A stretch of 64,000 nt of DNA, taken from contig JABRWF010000005.1 in NCBI GenBank assembly GCA_018343915.1, forward strand, positions 3,321,001-3,385,000. Direction: 5' to 3'. The notes under the pieces are model-generated. The model did not search any database. It saw only the letters and a program-made list of their open reading frames with translations, and was not told where the DNA came from. Position numbers and translations under genes: made by a program. The DNA comes from Agroathelia rolfsii. Its lineage: Eukaryota > Basidiomycota > Agaricomycetes > Amylocorticiales > Amylocorticiaceae. Positions 1 to 12,833 of this stretch are shown here, one piece after another (within the stretch, counting starts at the first letter, position 1; every line of letters begins with the position of its first letter).

Positions 1-1713
1 AGGTTTGTACGAAATATACTGCTTCTCCAGTTATCTGACAATAGGAAATACAGCAACAGCTTTACTCCGAACCTGGGCCTTGTACAACCGTCAAACGTGG
101 ATACTTGTTGTGGGCTTAGGGATCGGCGCATGTGCCGCAGCAACTGCAGCGGTGTGTTTACCATTCTAGTATATATTGCCATCACGTGTTTCCTAATGTC
201 ACTGTCAGAGAGCCAATGCAGGCAATGCGCCTATTCTTGATCTTTCATCCGCTTTTGGGGGATGTTTTTCAATACGTCTCAGTACAGGGTCAAGGTAATT
301 ATATTTTATTCTTTTGTTCACTGAGTAAATTTTTCTCATGTTTTCTCGTATATCCAGTCAAGTTGGTTAGTTAATTTACCTATAGCTGTATAGGAAATAT
401 ATGTTAAAAGAAAGGCATGATAGCTCTATCATTAAGTTGGGTAGGCCAGAGCTTGTTCGATACTTTTATATTCGCGACAACCCTGGCGAAGACACTTGAG
501 ACACGTGTAGATGGCCGCTCCCGGTTTGGGTTTGATTTTAAGTCTCGGTTTTTCAGGATGATTCTGCGAGATGGTGCGTTTGTCCTCGAGGCTAATATGG
601 CGTTATTCTAACTGACTGGCATATAGGGACTGTTTATTATCTGTAATTAGTCTTATCCTGCCTTGTTTGACGATTATTTCCTGATTCACCTTTAGCATTT
701 TACTCATCAGCAACTTGTGTAATGCTATCATGGTCTTAGTACGGGTTATTTTTCTTTCCCCTTAGCCCAAAATTCACTTACATTCTTCTATGACCTTCGG
801 TAATCCAGAAAGCCACTGTACGCCGGATTTACCATCTGTTATTTCTATCGAACTCTAAAACTCATGTAATCTCTCGTTTTCATTCCAGCCCGTCCTCACC
901 ACTATCAATGCGACACCATCCAACATCTTCACTGTCTTACTTACCTCGCGCCTCCTCCTTAACTTGCGCGCACAATCTCCTCGCTACCGCAGCGCAGACA
1001 CACTCAACCGCGGCCTCGTCAGCGCACACGGCAATGACGACGGGCGTGGATCGGAGAACATGTTCCTCAAGTCCTTCCTTGAGGAACTACGCGCGCGTAT
1101 AGATGATGGTAGCGAGACCTCGCATCACTCCGGCGGACGCTCGGTGCCAAGGTTGCGCTTGAGACGCCCCCTGGATCACACTGCCATCTCTAATAATTAT
1201 TCTCCACCAAGATCTCCTCGTCGATACCGTCAGCACCAGCACCAGCACCAGCGTCAAGACCAACAGCTACAGTTGCAGTTAAATTATCCTCATCGTCATC
1301 GCGGTACCTCCTGCGTGCCAGCGCCTACAATCCTACAGATTACAACGACGGCCGTGGTAGCATCATCATCATCGCCAGCCGCAGGAACACCATCCAAGTC
1401 AGACTGCCCAAACCCAATACCCATGCGTCACCTTCAACTTGACCTTGAACTGGCCTCGTCATCATCATCATCATCGCCCTGCTCGCCACCGCTCCGTGGC
1501 AGCGCCAGCTTCCTCCATCTAGATAGCCCCAGTCTTCCATCGGCGGATGTCGTAGAAGAGGGCTTTGGTATTAGGGAAGAAGAGGAAGTAGAAGAAGAAG
1601 AGCGACAGCAAGAGGAGGTCACAGTCAGTGTGTTGAAGGGGAAGGACAAGGCAGAAGCGGCTGGAGAAGAGGAGCTCGGCATCGGCATCGCACAGCGCAA
1701 CGGCGGACATTGA
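1..1713 (+). CDS. DUF6533-type multipass membrane protein (5' end outside window)
   Basis: The first exon enters from the left edge and carries the LRTWALY motif followed by a hydrophobic Gly/Ala-rich helix, the hallmark of the basidiomycete DUF6533-like membrane family. Supported exons are about 2-151, 209 to about 290, about 417-573, 627-642 (only 16 nt), 696-738 and 889-1713. The last four join in phase and read through the typical SLFDTFIF, RDGTVYYL and SRLLLNLR segments. The junction between exons 2 and 3 is uncertain. The C-terminal roughly 240 residues are a hydrophilic tail rich in Ser, Gln-His and Glu, as is common in this family. Molecular function is unknown for the family; location in a membrane is inferred from the helices. 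The neighbouring minus-strand gene is a paralogue placed tail to tail. Confidence 0.75.
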
Positions 1714-2210
1714 ATGACCCATGCAGGCATAGACAGCTAATTTAATACTATCAGAGACCACGGGACACCCATCACCCTTAAAAACTTAAAAGCCAAGAAA
1801 AAAGGTTTACACGTAACAGTATCAAAATGGAGTGTACATGATATTGTTTATAGGATTTGAATGTAAGATAGCTCCCTTTCCATCTTGATTTACATATGCA
1901 ATATACCTTGTTTTGGGCACTATATAGCTAAAGCACACCGGATATCAATCTAATATCAATCGTAATGTTTCGTGCACATGTACGTGTATTGTGTGTGAAG
2001 CGCTTCTTCGTATTTATTATCCTTCTGTGATTTCTAAGTATCGGTCTCTCTTGTCCGTAGATATAAAACAATTGTCACTAGACCAGTCGAGTATGTGTTG
2101 TATGAGAAAAGAAAAGAATACAGAGTTCATTTGATTTTATGGTCACCAGCCATATGACAAGTTATTCAGAAACTTTGTCATTTTATTTTCTTTTGAAGTT
2201 CGATACTTTG
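1714..2210. other. Convergent 3' intergenic region
   Basis: AT-rich spacer between two convergent DUF6533-like genes. It probably holds both 3' untranslated regions. I see no coding signal in it. Confidence 0.6.
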
Positions 2211-4373
2211 TCAGGACTGCAGATCACGAAACTCCTTGTTCTGCATCTTGTATTCGTCCACGCAAAGTTGGAGGCTCTGAAGAATCCAATCAATGAGGGA
2301 AATGATGAAAGCAGGAAGATATATACCACTGAGAGCTCTTCCATTAATGCCATTAACATCAGCGGAAGTGGAAGCGGGTTCATTAACTGATACCAGTTCG
2401 ATATCTGGCTCGGGTGGAACCGTCGAAAGTATGCCTACGTCAGAGAAGTAGGAGTCGTCCTGTCTTCTTCCAGGAGCGGCAACGAACGGGTCTGAGCCGA
2501 TTGCTAGCGTGGATGTTGTGCGACCACGTGAGGAGGCGTAGCTTGGGTCGCGCAGGTTAAGATAGAGGCGAGAGATGAGGGTGGATGAGAGCCTGTACGG
2601 TACACACAAGTCAGACGACGATGCCATATGTCGGTAAGGAAAAGATTTGGAGTTGGGCAGAGTAGAATGTACGCACACGTTTGAGAGTGTGGTACCAAAT
2701 CCTCTTGCTTCGGGCTACAAACAAGATTGGAAGTATGTGATATACAGATCAGCGTAAGAGATGGAGTTGCTGAAAGATGAAGGAAACTGCGCACGTATGA
2801 ATGCTGAAGAAGGCTTCATAAGCAGGTGCACGGATAAAAGAGACGAGAGGGGAAATGCTTACAATGAAGGTAATTATGTCGAATATATTAGCAAGGGTTA
2901 CCATTCTGTTGGTTTGAGTTACACCACAGTCAGAGTGTGCTTCGTGGTAATTTGACATCTATACTAACGCGAAATAAATAGCGCCTGAAGAACCAATAGG
3001 AATGCTCTTGTTGAGACAAAGACAACATCATTCATACTTAAGGCAAAACGATATGCTTACCATCCCGCATAAGACGATGGACGAGACCCGATCGTGTTGA
3101 TCCAACAACGTGGAATGCCTTCCAAACTGTCAGCATGAACACCTAATTTTGTTTGTGTCAACGATAAGTGCAATAAATCAAAGGAAACGAGAGACTCACA
3201 ATCGCATCAAAAACAATCATGCCACTCCAGGCGATCACCAAATCTGCATGTAGCTAAGTGTTCGACGTCGTATATATGCCTTATTACTTGAACGACTTAC
3301 GGATAGCACTTAGAGAAGTATTTGAATTTTACTCAAAATACGCGGGGAGAGAAGAACGTACTTGGGCATAGGCATGGTAATACTACAAGTCGGATAAGGC
3401 GATTCATATCGACTCTTGGGCTCTGTAAAGATGGACCACTGAAAGTATGGATATCAGTACTAGAATAAGGAAGGAATAGTGCCGAGATGAATCATTGAGC
3501 TTACACATGCAACAGCTACCACTGCCAGGGCTATGATACCTAGTACACGAAGAATCCTACGGTCTGATGCATACAAGGCATATGTACGCAGGACTAGCAT
3601 AGCTTTTAGGGTGATAATTTCAACTCGACGATATAAGTGGTAAATCGAAGAGGATAACGCACCACCTGCAATAGCTTGAATAACAATTGAGAAGTACTGG
3701 TGATACGATGAAAGGATATGGCATCTAAAAGAAGTCATAAACCGAACAAATGAACATCCTTCAACACCGCACAGCTCTTAATAGCTCCTAACTTACACCT
3801 ATGAGATATGAATATATTCTCAGGGACGTGCACTTAATATATATCAAAAGCAAACGCCGGCTACTCACACGTTGATTATGTGCAATATCCGGAGATGACC
3901 AGAAATATTGCCATATTGTTGGGATGTGCCCAAGGAGAGCGAGATAGCGGTTCAGGAAGAAGAAAAATGAAGCCCAGGTCAGACGCCGTGTCCAGAAGCG
4001 TTCAATTTCGGTGGATAGCGTCAAGGTGTAGTCATAGTATAAGATTGCTAAACAGCCAGATGAGACAGCTGGAGATCAAGAACTCGAAGCCTTCGCGATA
4101 AGAGAGTTCAGAACGTACAATACGCTGCCAGAGCTGTATACTGGGTGAGATGCCTAGATGTGGTGTGATTGACAGGTGAGGACAAGGTGGGGAACTAGCG
4201 GCATTAGAGCCAGACGCGACAACGATAACAACTGACCCTGCAAGCGTGTTCTGCAGGAAGGTGGGGATATCTGCGTTGACCATATCCCAAGGAGGCTGCG
4301 AATATTCAGTCACCAAGACATTTCTGAGAGTACAAGTGGAAGTAGGAGGGAAAGGCGGTCGGAATGCATTCAA
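2211..4373 (-). CDS. DUF6533-type multipass membrane protein
   Basis: A second member of the family, in many short exons on the minus strand. In gene order I read AILYYDYTLTL-TEIERFW (about 4060-3995), NRYLALLGHIP (about 3950-3915), LVLRTYALY with a following helix (about 3610-3470), VIAWSGMIVFDAIV (about 3240-3200), VFMLTVWKAFHVVG to LMRDG (about 3148-3065), VTLANIFDIITF (about 2915-2875) and SSTLISRLYLNLRD (about 2620-2545), then a hydrophilic Ser/Asp tail ending at the stop at 2211. All of these match the conserved order of the family. The N-terminus (4373) is the least certain part, because the open frame there reads poorly before the first conserved block. Function is unknown; it is probably an integral membrane protein. 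Confidence 0.75.
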
Positions 4374-6030
4374 TTAATAAGAAATTGTGTTGGCTCAGAA
4401 GGAACAGGCACACATGCTTCCATGCTTACCGGCTTCACTGCACGAAAGAGTCGCATCAAGGGGGCATTGCTGCACTAGAGCATCTAAACTGATTGGAGAT
4501 TTGACCCCACTCCCCGTCACTATCTTAAAAGGTCTCTTGGGTGTATCTTATCCGTATCATCTCTTCCGTCGCGCAACGACAAGGATGAATGAGGCTGTTG
4601 CCAGTGAAAGCACTGCCCAATGATTCTGGCTGCTAGCACGCTGACAGCAATAACATTTTGTTTGGGCTCCAGGCCAATGGGATGCAGGATCCTATTCCAG
4701 AGATGCTTCAATAAGCACCGACTCCGACATGATCGAGAATACAATTGTCGGTCTGTCAGAGAATGCCAGATGATGATAAAGTTCACAGGTAGCTCAAAGT
4801 AGTAGGCGGGGGTCCGAGTCTTCGATGGACATGTATTGTTATCAACTTACAACATGATCATCATACAGATGTCAGAGCTCGAAAACTTCGAGCGCTCACT
4901 TCCTGAGTAACTCTTTTAAAGATAATAAAGCACGGAAGACCATCTCCAAAAATGAACAAATGAAAGCTAATTTAATCCAAGTAATTTGGATAGGAGTGTT
5001 CGAACTTGGCGGTGCCAAACTGAGACTTGTCCCAACTCAAAAATCCGATTCGGCGTCTTTATACGGAAATTAAATACACCCCCACAATACTTCTACAGTG
5101 TGCACGGTTTATGGCAGGGTTTTTGCCACTGGCAAGCCGGCTGATCACGTATAAAGAGGCAATGAGGTAGACTATCATCGAAGGCTCGGATATGGACTCG
5201 GATACCTGTACAAAAGCCCAGCAACGCTTATTGAAATTTTTCTGTTGCTACGGGGCCGTTATAAAACGCATTGAATGGTCCAAGCCCATCCCCAACCTCG
5301 AGAAAACTGCGTACTTGGTCATCTCACGCATATCCCCACAGCAGGATACAGTTCCGGGAGATTGATCACGAAATAGTAAATTGTTGCCTCGCGTTCGACC
5401 CGGTAAAGATGGCAAGCGACTAAAGCGAATCTTGGATACAATGGGTGGGTGTGTTCGTTGTTGAACGCGTTAAGCGTCGAGCGGATCCCTGGCAATCGCC
5501 TTTCTGCCTGACTGGTTACTCATTTATAAATCTCGTTAACCTCGACTTTGTTGTATGTTGCAGGAATAATAGTGTTGTCACCCTGTTCAAACCTCCCAGG
5601 AGTTATTACAAGAGTTGTGCACTCACAAGGCTAACCTAGCCGCTGAAGCTGTCGAGTACGCCGACGCGTAGTTGTTAACTATATGCGTATGATTTTCTAC
5701 TCAACTTGTTGATTCTGTGTTGCCATGTACAATCCATTGTTAAATATGGATGCATAGCATACTCTGAGGCTCTACTACTTGGCGCTGGTCATTGCCGTTC
5801 ATAATTATCCCAATTGCCAGTGCACGAGTTGCGAATATACGAATAGTTTGACGCGGAACTTGTTGGTATTAGTCTGGCGTCACTAAGCCGTACCATATTA
5901 AGCCTCAATCTTGCTTCAACCCACACCTTCATCACAGTAGTAAGAGACCATCAATTGCAAATATCGGTGCTGATAACTTGACCATATTACAACCGCTCCT
6001 ACCTCCATCAAGTTGCTCCCCGTGTCGTAA
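4374..6030. other. Gene-poor interval
   Basis: No convincing gene. On the minus strand around 4800-4530 a short hydrophobic stretch reads like one membrane helix (WAVLSLATASFILVVARRKR). I could not join it to splice-consistent exons, so it may be a fragment or chance. The 5' part of the gene that starts at 6031 presumably has its promoter at the right end of this interval. Confidence 0.4.
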
Positions 6031-8596
6031 ATGAAAAGAACAAGGAGTGATGCTGCAGCAACCAACGACTGGTCATTTAGTCTTAGAGCAAATCCAACTC
6101 GTTGGCATTCCCGTGAAAACGATTTTTTCGACTCAGACGAAGAATGTGCCAGCCTAAGTGCACAAGAAGAAGACTCTCATTCTACTCAGAGACTGCTCAG
6201 AGATCTAGATTTGAGCAGCCGCGAGGACCATGCTATCTTCAAGCCCAACCCATGGAGCATCGCCAGAATCAATGCTCCTTCGAGTTCCTCCTGCGTTCCT
6301 AGTGTCAAGCAGACCAGCGGCCTGCGGACCCCCGCTATTGGGCCCTCTCATGCCCAAACGCAAGTAAGTAAAGAACAAGAAGCTCTCAAACGGATATCTC
6401 AGCGTCAATCTGCCCATCCTGCTCCAAAGCATGGATCAAATATCAAACCTGCAATGCTTAAGCACGTCATAACCAATCAGGAACCAACACAATATGCGCG
6501 ATCACGAGCACCTATTCATAACTTATCTCATTCGGGACGCGATATTCTACACGGGGCTCTCAAAACACCACAGCTTTCTAATGCCCACCTCGGATCTCAT
6601 CGATCATATCCTCGCAATCATGCGGAAACTCCAGCAGGAGCGCCTAGTACCTCACTATCCTCTGTTAATACAAACCACTCTCCTCAGACAAATGACTCTC
6701 AAACCCTTATCACGGCGCATATACTCACGAAAAACCAAACACAGCTTCGATCTCAGGCTTCAGCCAAATTACTGACGCCTTCATCATCAACTAATCCTAG
6801 TCGTCACGTTTCATCCACAACACTACCTTCATCATCTGCCACTTCTCCTGAGGCTCCGTTGTCTCGACATATCATATCAGAGCTCCACCCTCAACGTGGA
6901 TCATTCCCTGCCGGAGAATGTATGGCTCAAACACGATCAAACACTGGTTTTTCTGATGTTGGTCAATGTGGACTATTGAGTGAAAAATCACCTAGAGACA
7001 CTCCACACAAGCTGTTGCATACACAGCCGTATCTTTGCAGTAGTATGTCCAGGAGCTAAATGTCTTATCAGACGCATTGACTCTTGCTTTCAGCTATTTC
7101 AAGCTATATGTTTCCTCAACCTCTAAGCCATTCAAGTCCACTCACTGATGGACTCGAGTTACTTTCTCCGAACAAAAGTGATCTTATTATCCCATCTAGT
7201 TTTATGTTTCTGAGCTTTCTGAGATATGAAACTCTTGCTTACCATAACTGACAATTTTTTATATCCAGGTAGACTTGGAAGCAATGCCCCTCATCAAGAT
7301 CGGCCTGTCAGCGAAGAGATATCTGATGATCTTGGTGTGTAAAAAAAAAAACCATCCAGCACATTCGGTCTTCGTTACATTTCTTTCTAGGCACTAATAT
7401 CTTCTGTTCTTGCTAGGTCATGATGATCCAATGGTCACACCTTTCGAGGAATACACTAGGGTGCTTGTCCCTCGTGCCTCGGGCGACATGCCTAACTGGT
7501 TGGCTGCGACACTGCCTCCCCGGGGCGTCAGCACACCACCTTCGAGAGCGGGCCACTTGATAGATGGGACTCGATCGAGTGGATGTAGATCATCAGGTAT
7601 AACAATCACTACCTTCGAGACTTCCAGAGGATCGAAGCGCCGGCATCTGTCTCAAGACCCCTCTTGCCCTGCGTCGCCTTCATCGCCATTGCTGTCGCCA
7701 TCACCATCTTCACCACATCCATACATATCTTTCGCAGCACCGCTAAGACCGACTTTGGATTTGGACGCGGAAGGTGACGATCCAGATGCGTCGTGGTCGA
7801 CGCTGCCCGGTAAGGCAAAGAAAAAAGACAACGACACAAGAAACAAACCGATTCGACGCTCTGGGCCCTTTTGTCTGCCCGGATTGTCTACTAGTTCCAA
7901 GTTCAGAGCCGAGGTATCGCTGGCAACCGAAAAACATACGATTCATAACCATAAGGCCGAACCAACGCTGCATGAAGATAATGCCGTCAAGAGAACTCGG
8001 GTTATTACCTATTTGCCACCACCACCACCACCACCAGAGGTGCGACCACCATCCTCATCGGCTGCTGGCGGAGAGCGGCGCTGGGTACAAAAGAAGTCGG
8101 GAGGAGAATATGGCATGATCGCAAGCTCGGATGACAGATACCCCGATGTGAGCGATGAGGATATGCCTAGACAATTTACGGTTGCGTCTGCCAGGTTCAA
8201 ACGCCCACTCGCCCATGATGCATATGAGCCTTCGTCATCTGAGGGTGCGCGAGGATCGTCACCGTCACCACTACCCGTGGACGCCAATATTCAGATTGAT
8301 GAATATGCCGTTGGAGAGCAATATCCCTACACAATGAAACTGATGAGGCAGGTGCGTCTTCACTGCTTTTTCTTTTTTCTTTATGGTCATATCTCAGTGT
8401 CGCTGTTGTTTAAATATCTTGAACACGGTAGTAGCGCCAAAAAGCTCGCGATGCATTCTGGAGCCTTCTGGAATTAGGGAAAGGTAACTGTGGTGTAGTT
8501 TGGAGAGACGCATTCGGGCGCAATGTAACATCTGAATCTTGCGGAGCCAGAGAGGAAGCCGAGATCTTTGTGCCTACTTGGCCGACGGAAGAATAA
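6031..8596 (+). CDS. Uncharacterised Ser/Pro-rich protein, 759 aa, five exons
   Basis: Exons 6031-7042, 7094-7198, 7269-7334, 7417-8351 and 8435-8596 join in phase with canonical GT-AG sites and give an uninterrupted 759-residue protein. It is hydrophilic and largely disordered. The N-terminus has an acidic FFDSDEE stretch, the middle is Ser/Thr/Pro-rich, and a proline run sits near residue 540. The last exon is more ordered, with ARDAFWSLLELGKGNCGVVW and GRNVTSE, and may be the conserved part. No signal peptide or membrane helix is visible. I do not recognise a family. Composition and basic KR patches would fit a nuclear or regulatory protein, but that is inference. Confidence 0.7.
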
Positions 8597-8969
8597 TATC
8601 CGCCAGGTTTCTTGTCCCCTCTGTGTATGTAACTAAGGAGTAACATGATATTGTGATCAAACGCAAGAACTGGGCCTAGTGCATAGATACATGCGAAGAA
8701 AAAGTGTTCGAGTATATGGTGGTAATAGCTCGTCGAAGAGACGGAACGGAAGTTGGATGAGAAGGGGGTGGCGCATGAGAGGATTGTGATGTGTATCGCA
8801 GGATTAAAAAGGAACCAAAGGGTAAGTATACTCTGGGAACAGTCAGCAGAAGAAAAAAAAATATAACAAAAGAAGGGAGCGGCGAAGTGGGAAAAATCAA
8901 TAAAGTAAATATCGATGTAGGTGCCTAATCATGGATGAAATGTGTGCGCATATAATGAATAATCATCAA
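8597..8969. other. Convergent 3' intergenic region
   Basis: Spacer between two convergent genes, A/T-rich with A-runs near 8850. I see nothing coding. Confidence 0.5.
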
Positions 8970-10064
8970 TCAACGACGTGATGAGGAGGCTTGCCCCTTC
9001 TTGCTTGGAGCCTTGACCTCCTTCTGGGCTTTCTGGACCTTCTTTACTTCAGGCTTTGCCTCTGCTCTTTCCAACTCCTCTGCAAATGTTAGCTTCTGTC
9101 GAGCTGTCTGCTTGCTCTTTGGCCTCGCCTCTTCTTTCTCCTCCTCTTCATCATCACTTTCGACTGCCCTAGCGACACGTCGTTTGACCGAAGGAGAAGG
9201 AGTTTTGGAGGCCCGTGTAAACAAAAGCCGGGGAGGACAAGTATCGTCCACTTCGTATTCAGGATCATCAAGAGGCAATAACGACCTGGCACGGGCGCCG
9301 GGAGGCGGATTATAGAAAGGATTCGGAAACTCGGCCTTCATCCCACGGCTAATAGTATCTGTTAGCTACGGGCGCTTACTCAAATAATGCAGCTTGCCGG
9401 TGGCAACTCACAAGACATAAGTAACAGTGGGTTTTTCCTCACGACGTCTGGGAGTCTTGGGAGGAGAAGGCGATGAGGGTGATTCCATCAAGAAAGGATT
9501 ATTAGGCGAGTCTCTTATAGGTCCCTTCTTGACTGTGACCACAGTACGTCGCGTGGTGATACGTCTAGGAGGCGTCACAGGCTCTGCCACTACCACTTTA
9601 GTCGTTGATCTCGTCTGACGACGCGACGGGGGCGGCGAGACAGGAAGCCGGACAGGAGTCGACGCCACGGTCGTTTTGTCCGCAGCAGCTTTGGGCTCTT
9701 TGGACTCCTTTTTTGCCTTGGTACCCAACCAGAATTCGTCTTCGCTGTCTAGTGCCTCATCATGTCCAGGAAGCTTCTCTTCAGTCCTAAGTTTCTTCCT
9801 GTTGACCAATAGTCGACCGCCATCATCTGATGACTCGGCGTCCGAATGCGAGTCTGAGTCAGATTCGACAGAAACCTTGGAGCGCGCATGGGACTTGTGA
9901 CGCGTTCGCGGGGGCGTTGGGAGCGAAGCGGCAGATGCTGATCGCTTCAACGGACGAGCTGGTATTGTTGTTGATTTTGCTGTAGCTGCCGCCGTTGCCT
10001 TGCGGGGGGAACGTCTCAAAGGGGCGATGGGCGACGAGTCCAAGATTCCACCCTTGGAAGCCAT
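8970..10064 (-). CDS. Uncharacterised basic, probably nuclear protein, 343 aa
   Basis: Two exons (9412-10064 and 8970-9348) are separated by a 63-bp GT-AG intron and join in phase to give 343 residues. Splicing restores the continuous block TYVFRGMKAEFPNPFY, preceded by DSPNNPFL. These compact motifs stand out from an otherwise disordered, Ser/Lys/Arg-rich and acidic protein and look like conserved short linear motifs. The N-terminus has RRSPRKA and several SP/TP sites, and the C-terminus has a charged, probably coiled segment (residues about 275-335, EELERAEAKPEVKKVQKAQ). Composition suggests a chromatin or cell-cycle protein regulated by phosphorylation. I cannot name a family, so this remains inference. 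Confidence 0.75.
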
Positions 10065-10420
10065 CTTGTCCAGCGATATGACAATATAAATTCAGAATAA
10101 ATCGAGGAAAGGCACAAATCGATGTAGATAAGAAAAGAAATTAAGAGATAGACGGCTGCTTCAGAACCAGGCTGAGGAGGTATTCGGTCGAGAGGATGAG
10201 GAGCAGCTGGGTCTGAAAGCGGGAAAGGCAACAACTCGAACCGTCGGCGTTGCTCTATCACTCACTCAGTCACAACCAAGCACGAACAAACAAACCATTC
10301 ATCATTACGTAATATCACCGGTGGCAGCTCCGGTGGCCTTATTTTCACAAATCACTACTATTTCGAGGTCTAGACATGACATGAATGCGTCATAACGTCA
10401 ATAGTCACAAATCTCGCTCC
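10065..10420. other. 5' region of the 343-aa gene and end of the P450 relic
   Basis: Contains the upstream region of the minus-strand gene that starts at 10064. No separate gene is visible. Confidence 0.4.
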
Positions 10421-12260
10421 TGCTTCACCCTTTATAAGAGCTTCCACCTCAGGCGAACGTGGTACAAGTCGAGTCCTTCAGGGGAATGGCGTGCTAAGGT
10501 GGGATCATGAGCGCTCACGAATCGCAGTGTAATATGCTTGCCTATAGAAATACCTTACCTGATAAGACCCAATATATACCCATATGGGTTATTCGGCAGC
10601 TCGTTTAGTGATCCAATGGCCTCGATTATACACGACAATATGGAAGCCATAGCAATCCACAATGAGTTCATGGCCAAACATCTTCCTGGACAGATTCTGC
10701 TGCCAAATCCAAACATGATTGTTGCCGGATCTCAAACGACATGTTCAAACATCCATATGGGTTCAAAAATTATTGGAAAAAAGATGAATTAATTTGGATA
10801 TAGATGTGAGTCCTTCGGCATTATCCCGCCTACATAGTCAAGAAACTCGGCCACAAAAATAAAAATCGAGCTGCGCACCAGCAGTCAGGTATGATAAGAG
10901 CACTGTTCGGTGATATTTCTCCTTCATACATATGGCTGAAGGTATAACCTGGAATGACAATGCAGTGTCCACTCACCGAGAGGGCCCATGGGTATTACCT
11001 CAAAACTTCCCTTCAGAACTGCGGTTATGCACTAATTTTCCTTAGGCAGGCTTCACCGTTCGCCGACGCTTGGCCAGCTAGTTATGTATGCAATTTGCTT
11101 CTCATCTCAGAAGTGGGGAAGTCAAACCGGAACTAGTACACTGCCAATCTCTGTATGCGCTCTTTCTGGCATCTTTGAGCCCGAGTTTTTTTTTATCATA
11201 CACAAAACAAATGTTTCCAATGGTAGGATAGTCTGTTGAGAATATTCCATTATTATGTGTTGTTATGAAGTGTGTAGACAGGCTTACCATGTCAGAGCCG
11301 GCTAATGAGCATAAGTAAAATTGCTGCGACACTAGCAGTCGCCCGTGTATGACTTGCCAACGTATACAGCGCTTCTGACAGCCACCTTAGATGGTACCTT
11401 GTCCACGTCTAAGAGTTCTTGTCTCCAGAATTTCATCTTTTACTTGAAAATGTACCAGTAAGCCATTCAGGAACGTACCTCATCCAGTTAAGGATAACCC
11501 TGGAATGCAAGGCCTTTACAGCACTTATATAAATGCAAACATATGTCATGGTATATACTCGAGGTAAAATATGTCAGGCATTCCGGCCTCAATAAGACCG
11601 TTCATAGCGGAATTGGCCTCGGAAATTAGGAGGTCTTCTACAGATCGGATGTCCAAGCTACATCTATGAGGTTGTTAGAGTGTATGCTCTACTAAATGAG
11701 TAAAAGCATGCAAACGCCATGGAGAGAATTGTGTGAATCACCATCCTGTATATTAATGGTGTCAATATTAGAACATAAGAACTAGATGTATATTCTCTTA
11801 TTGTCATCTATCTTTTTCTCAGTCTTGTTTGGTGGGAAAAAACACCTGTAAAAGTATACCGAGAAAGACACTCTTGAATACTGTAAGAACATGTTTTTGC
11901 AGCTGTACATATGGAATTGCTAATGCATAACTTTGCTGAATGCTCGTCATCAATGTCCATATGACTATCACAAGTGGTGAGTATGATCAGTTTCGAAGTA
12001 CCAGAATAACATAAAGGCGACAACCCAATCGCAAGCGCGGAAACTAGTAAACATTAAACATGTGCTCATGAAAAGAAAGAAACCATTAGGTCCATTACAC
12101 AAAAATTGTCCAGCAACACTAGATTTGTCCAAATTAAATTACAGAGCACTTGTCTAACAGTTCCAAGGCAATGCTAATGAAATTTATCACGACTACCGAA
12201 GTTCCCAGGATCTTCATATAAATTATGCTTGATCCTGCTCCGTCAAATTGAACGGTGAAT
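10421..12260 (-). pseudogene. Decayed cytochrome P450, tandem relic of the intact copy at 12834-15123
   Basis: Fragments of a P450 appear in the same order and orientation as in the intact neighbour. Near 12240-12160 there is similarity to its N-terminal exon 2, near 11660-11570 to exon 6, and near 11310-11220 an I-helix remnant (AGSDMVSL). At 10750-10600 there is a well-preserved heme loop (FGFGSRICPGRCLAMNSLW), and near 10475-10430 the final exon (VPRSPEVEALI) with an in-frame stop just before it. Between these blocks the reading frame is broken by stops and indels. The N-terminal anchor, the proline hinge and several exons are not recognisable. It is non-functional as a P450; whether it is transcribed cannot be seen. 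Confidence 0.85.
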
Positions 12261-12833
12261 CTCTAGTGTAGACAGAAGTTTCTTAGAGTTATCACAGGCC
12301 TAATTCATAGTTATATCAATCAGCAATGATACTCTACCGAAGCAAAATATGATAAAAACCTACCTAAGTCTACCAGGATGGCTTCGACCACTATGGGCTT
12401 AAGATCAGCTTAGCAATGCCTCATATACATGCGAAGTATCTAGGAGTACGGGCAGAAATAAAGTCGGATAAGAGGTGCTGAACTAAGAGTACTAAGAATA
12501 GTAGGGCTCGGATTTAGATCCAGAAAACACGAGACGACACAATGCACATGAACATAGTGTATAGCTGCAATTCCGAAAAAGAGGGTAAAGATACCTAACT
12601 TGTTCGATGCTACTGTGATTGGTATATTGCAAGAATGGTTATAGAATGTACAAGTACGAAAAACTGGATAGAGAAATAACAACTGAAGTTTCAACTGTAC
12701 CATTTCATTTCTCAAACATCAACAACGATCAGAACGAACAATAAAAATAATTCCCGACATCAAGCTCCAGTTATGACAGTGGCTGCAGCAGCGAAAAAAG
12801 GACTGATCCAAATCCGTATTTCCTTGGGATGCT
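12261..12833. other. Spacer between P450 relic and intact P450
   Basis: AT-rich. It may contain unrecognisable remains of the relic's first exon. No supported gene. Confidence 0.4.

Noticed and set aside
4520..4802. Possible small membrane protein or extra exon of the DUF6533 gene
   Set aside because: A single helix-like segment only; no phase-consistent junction to the gene ending at 2211.
5380..5420. tRNA-like TTCGA sequence
   Set aside because: No matching anticodon arm or acceptor stem could be paired around it.
10538..10792. 84-codon plus-strand frame
   Set aside because: Antisense of the relic P450 heme loop, not a gene.
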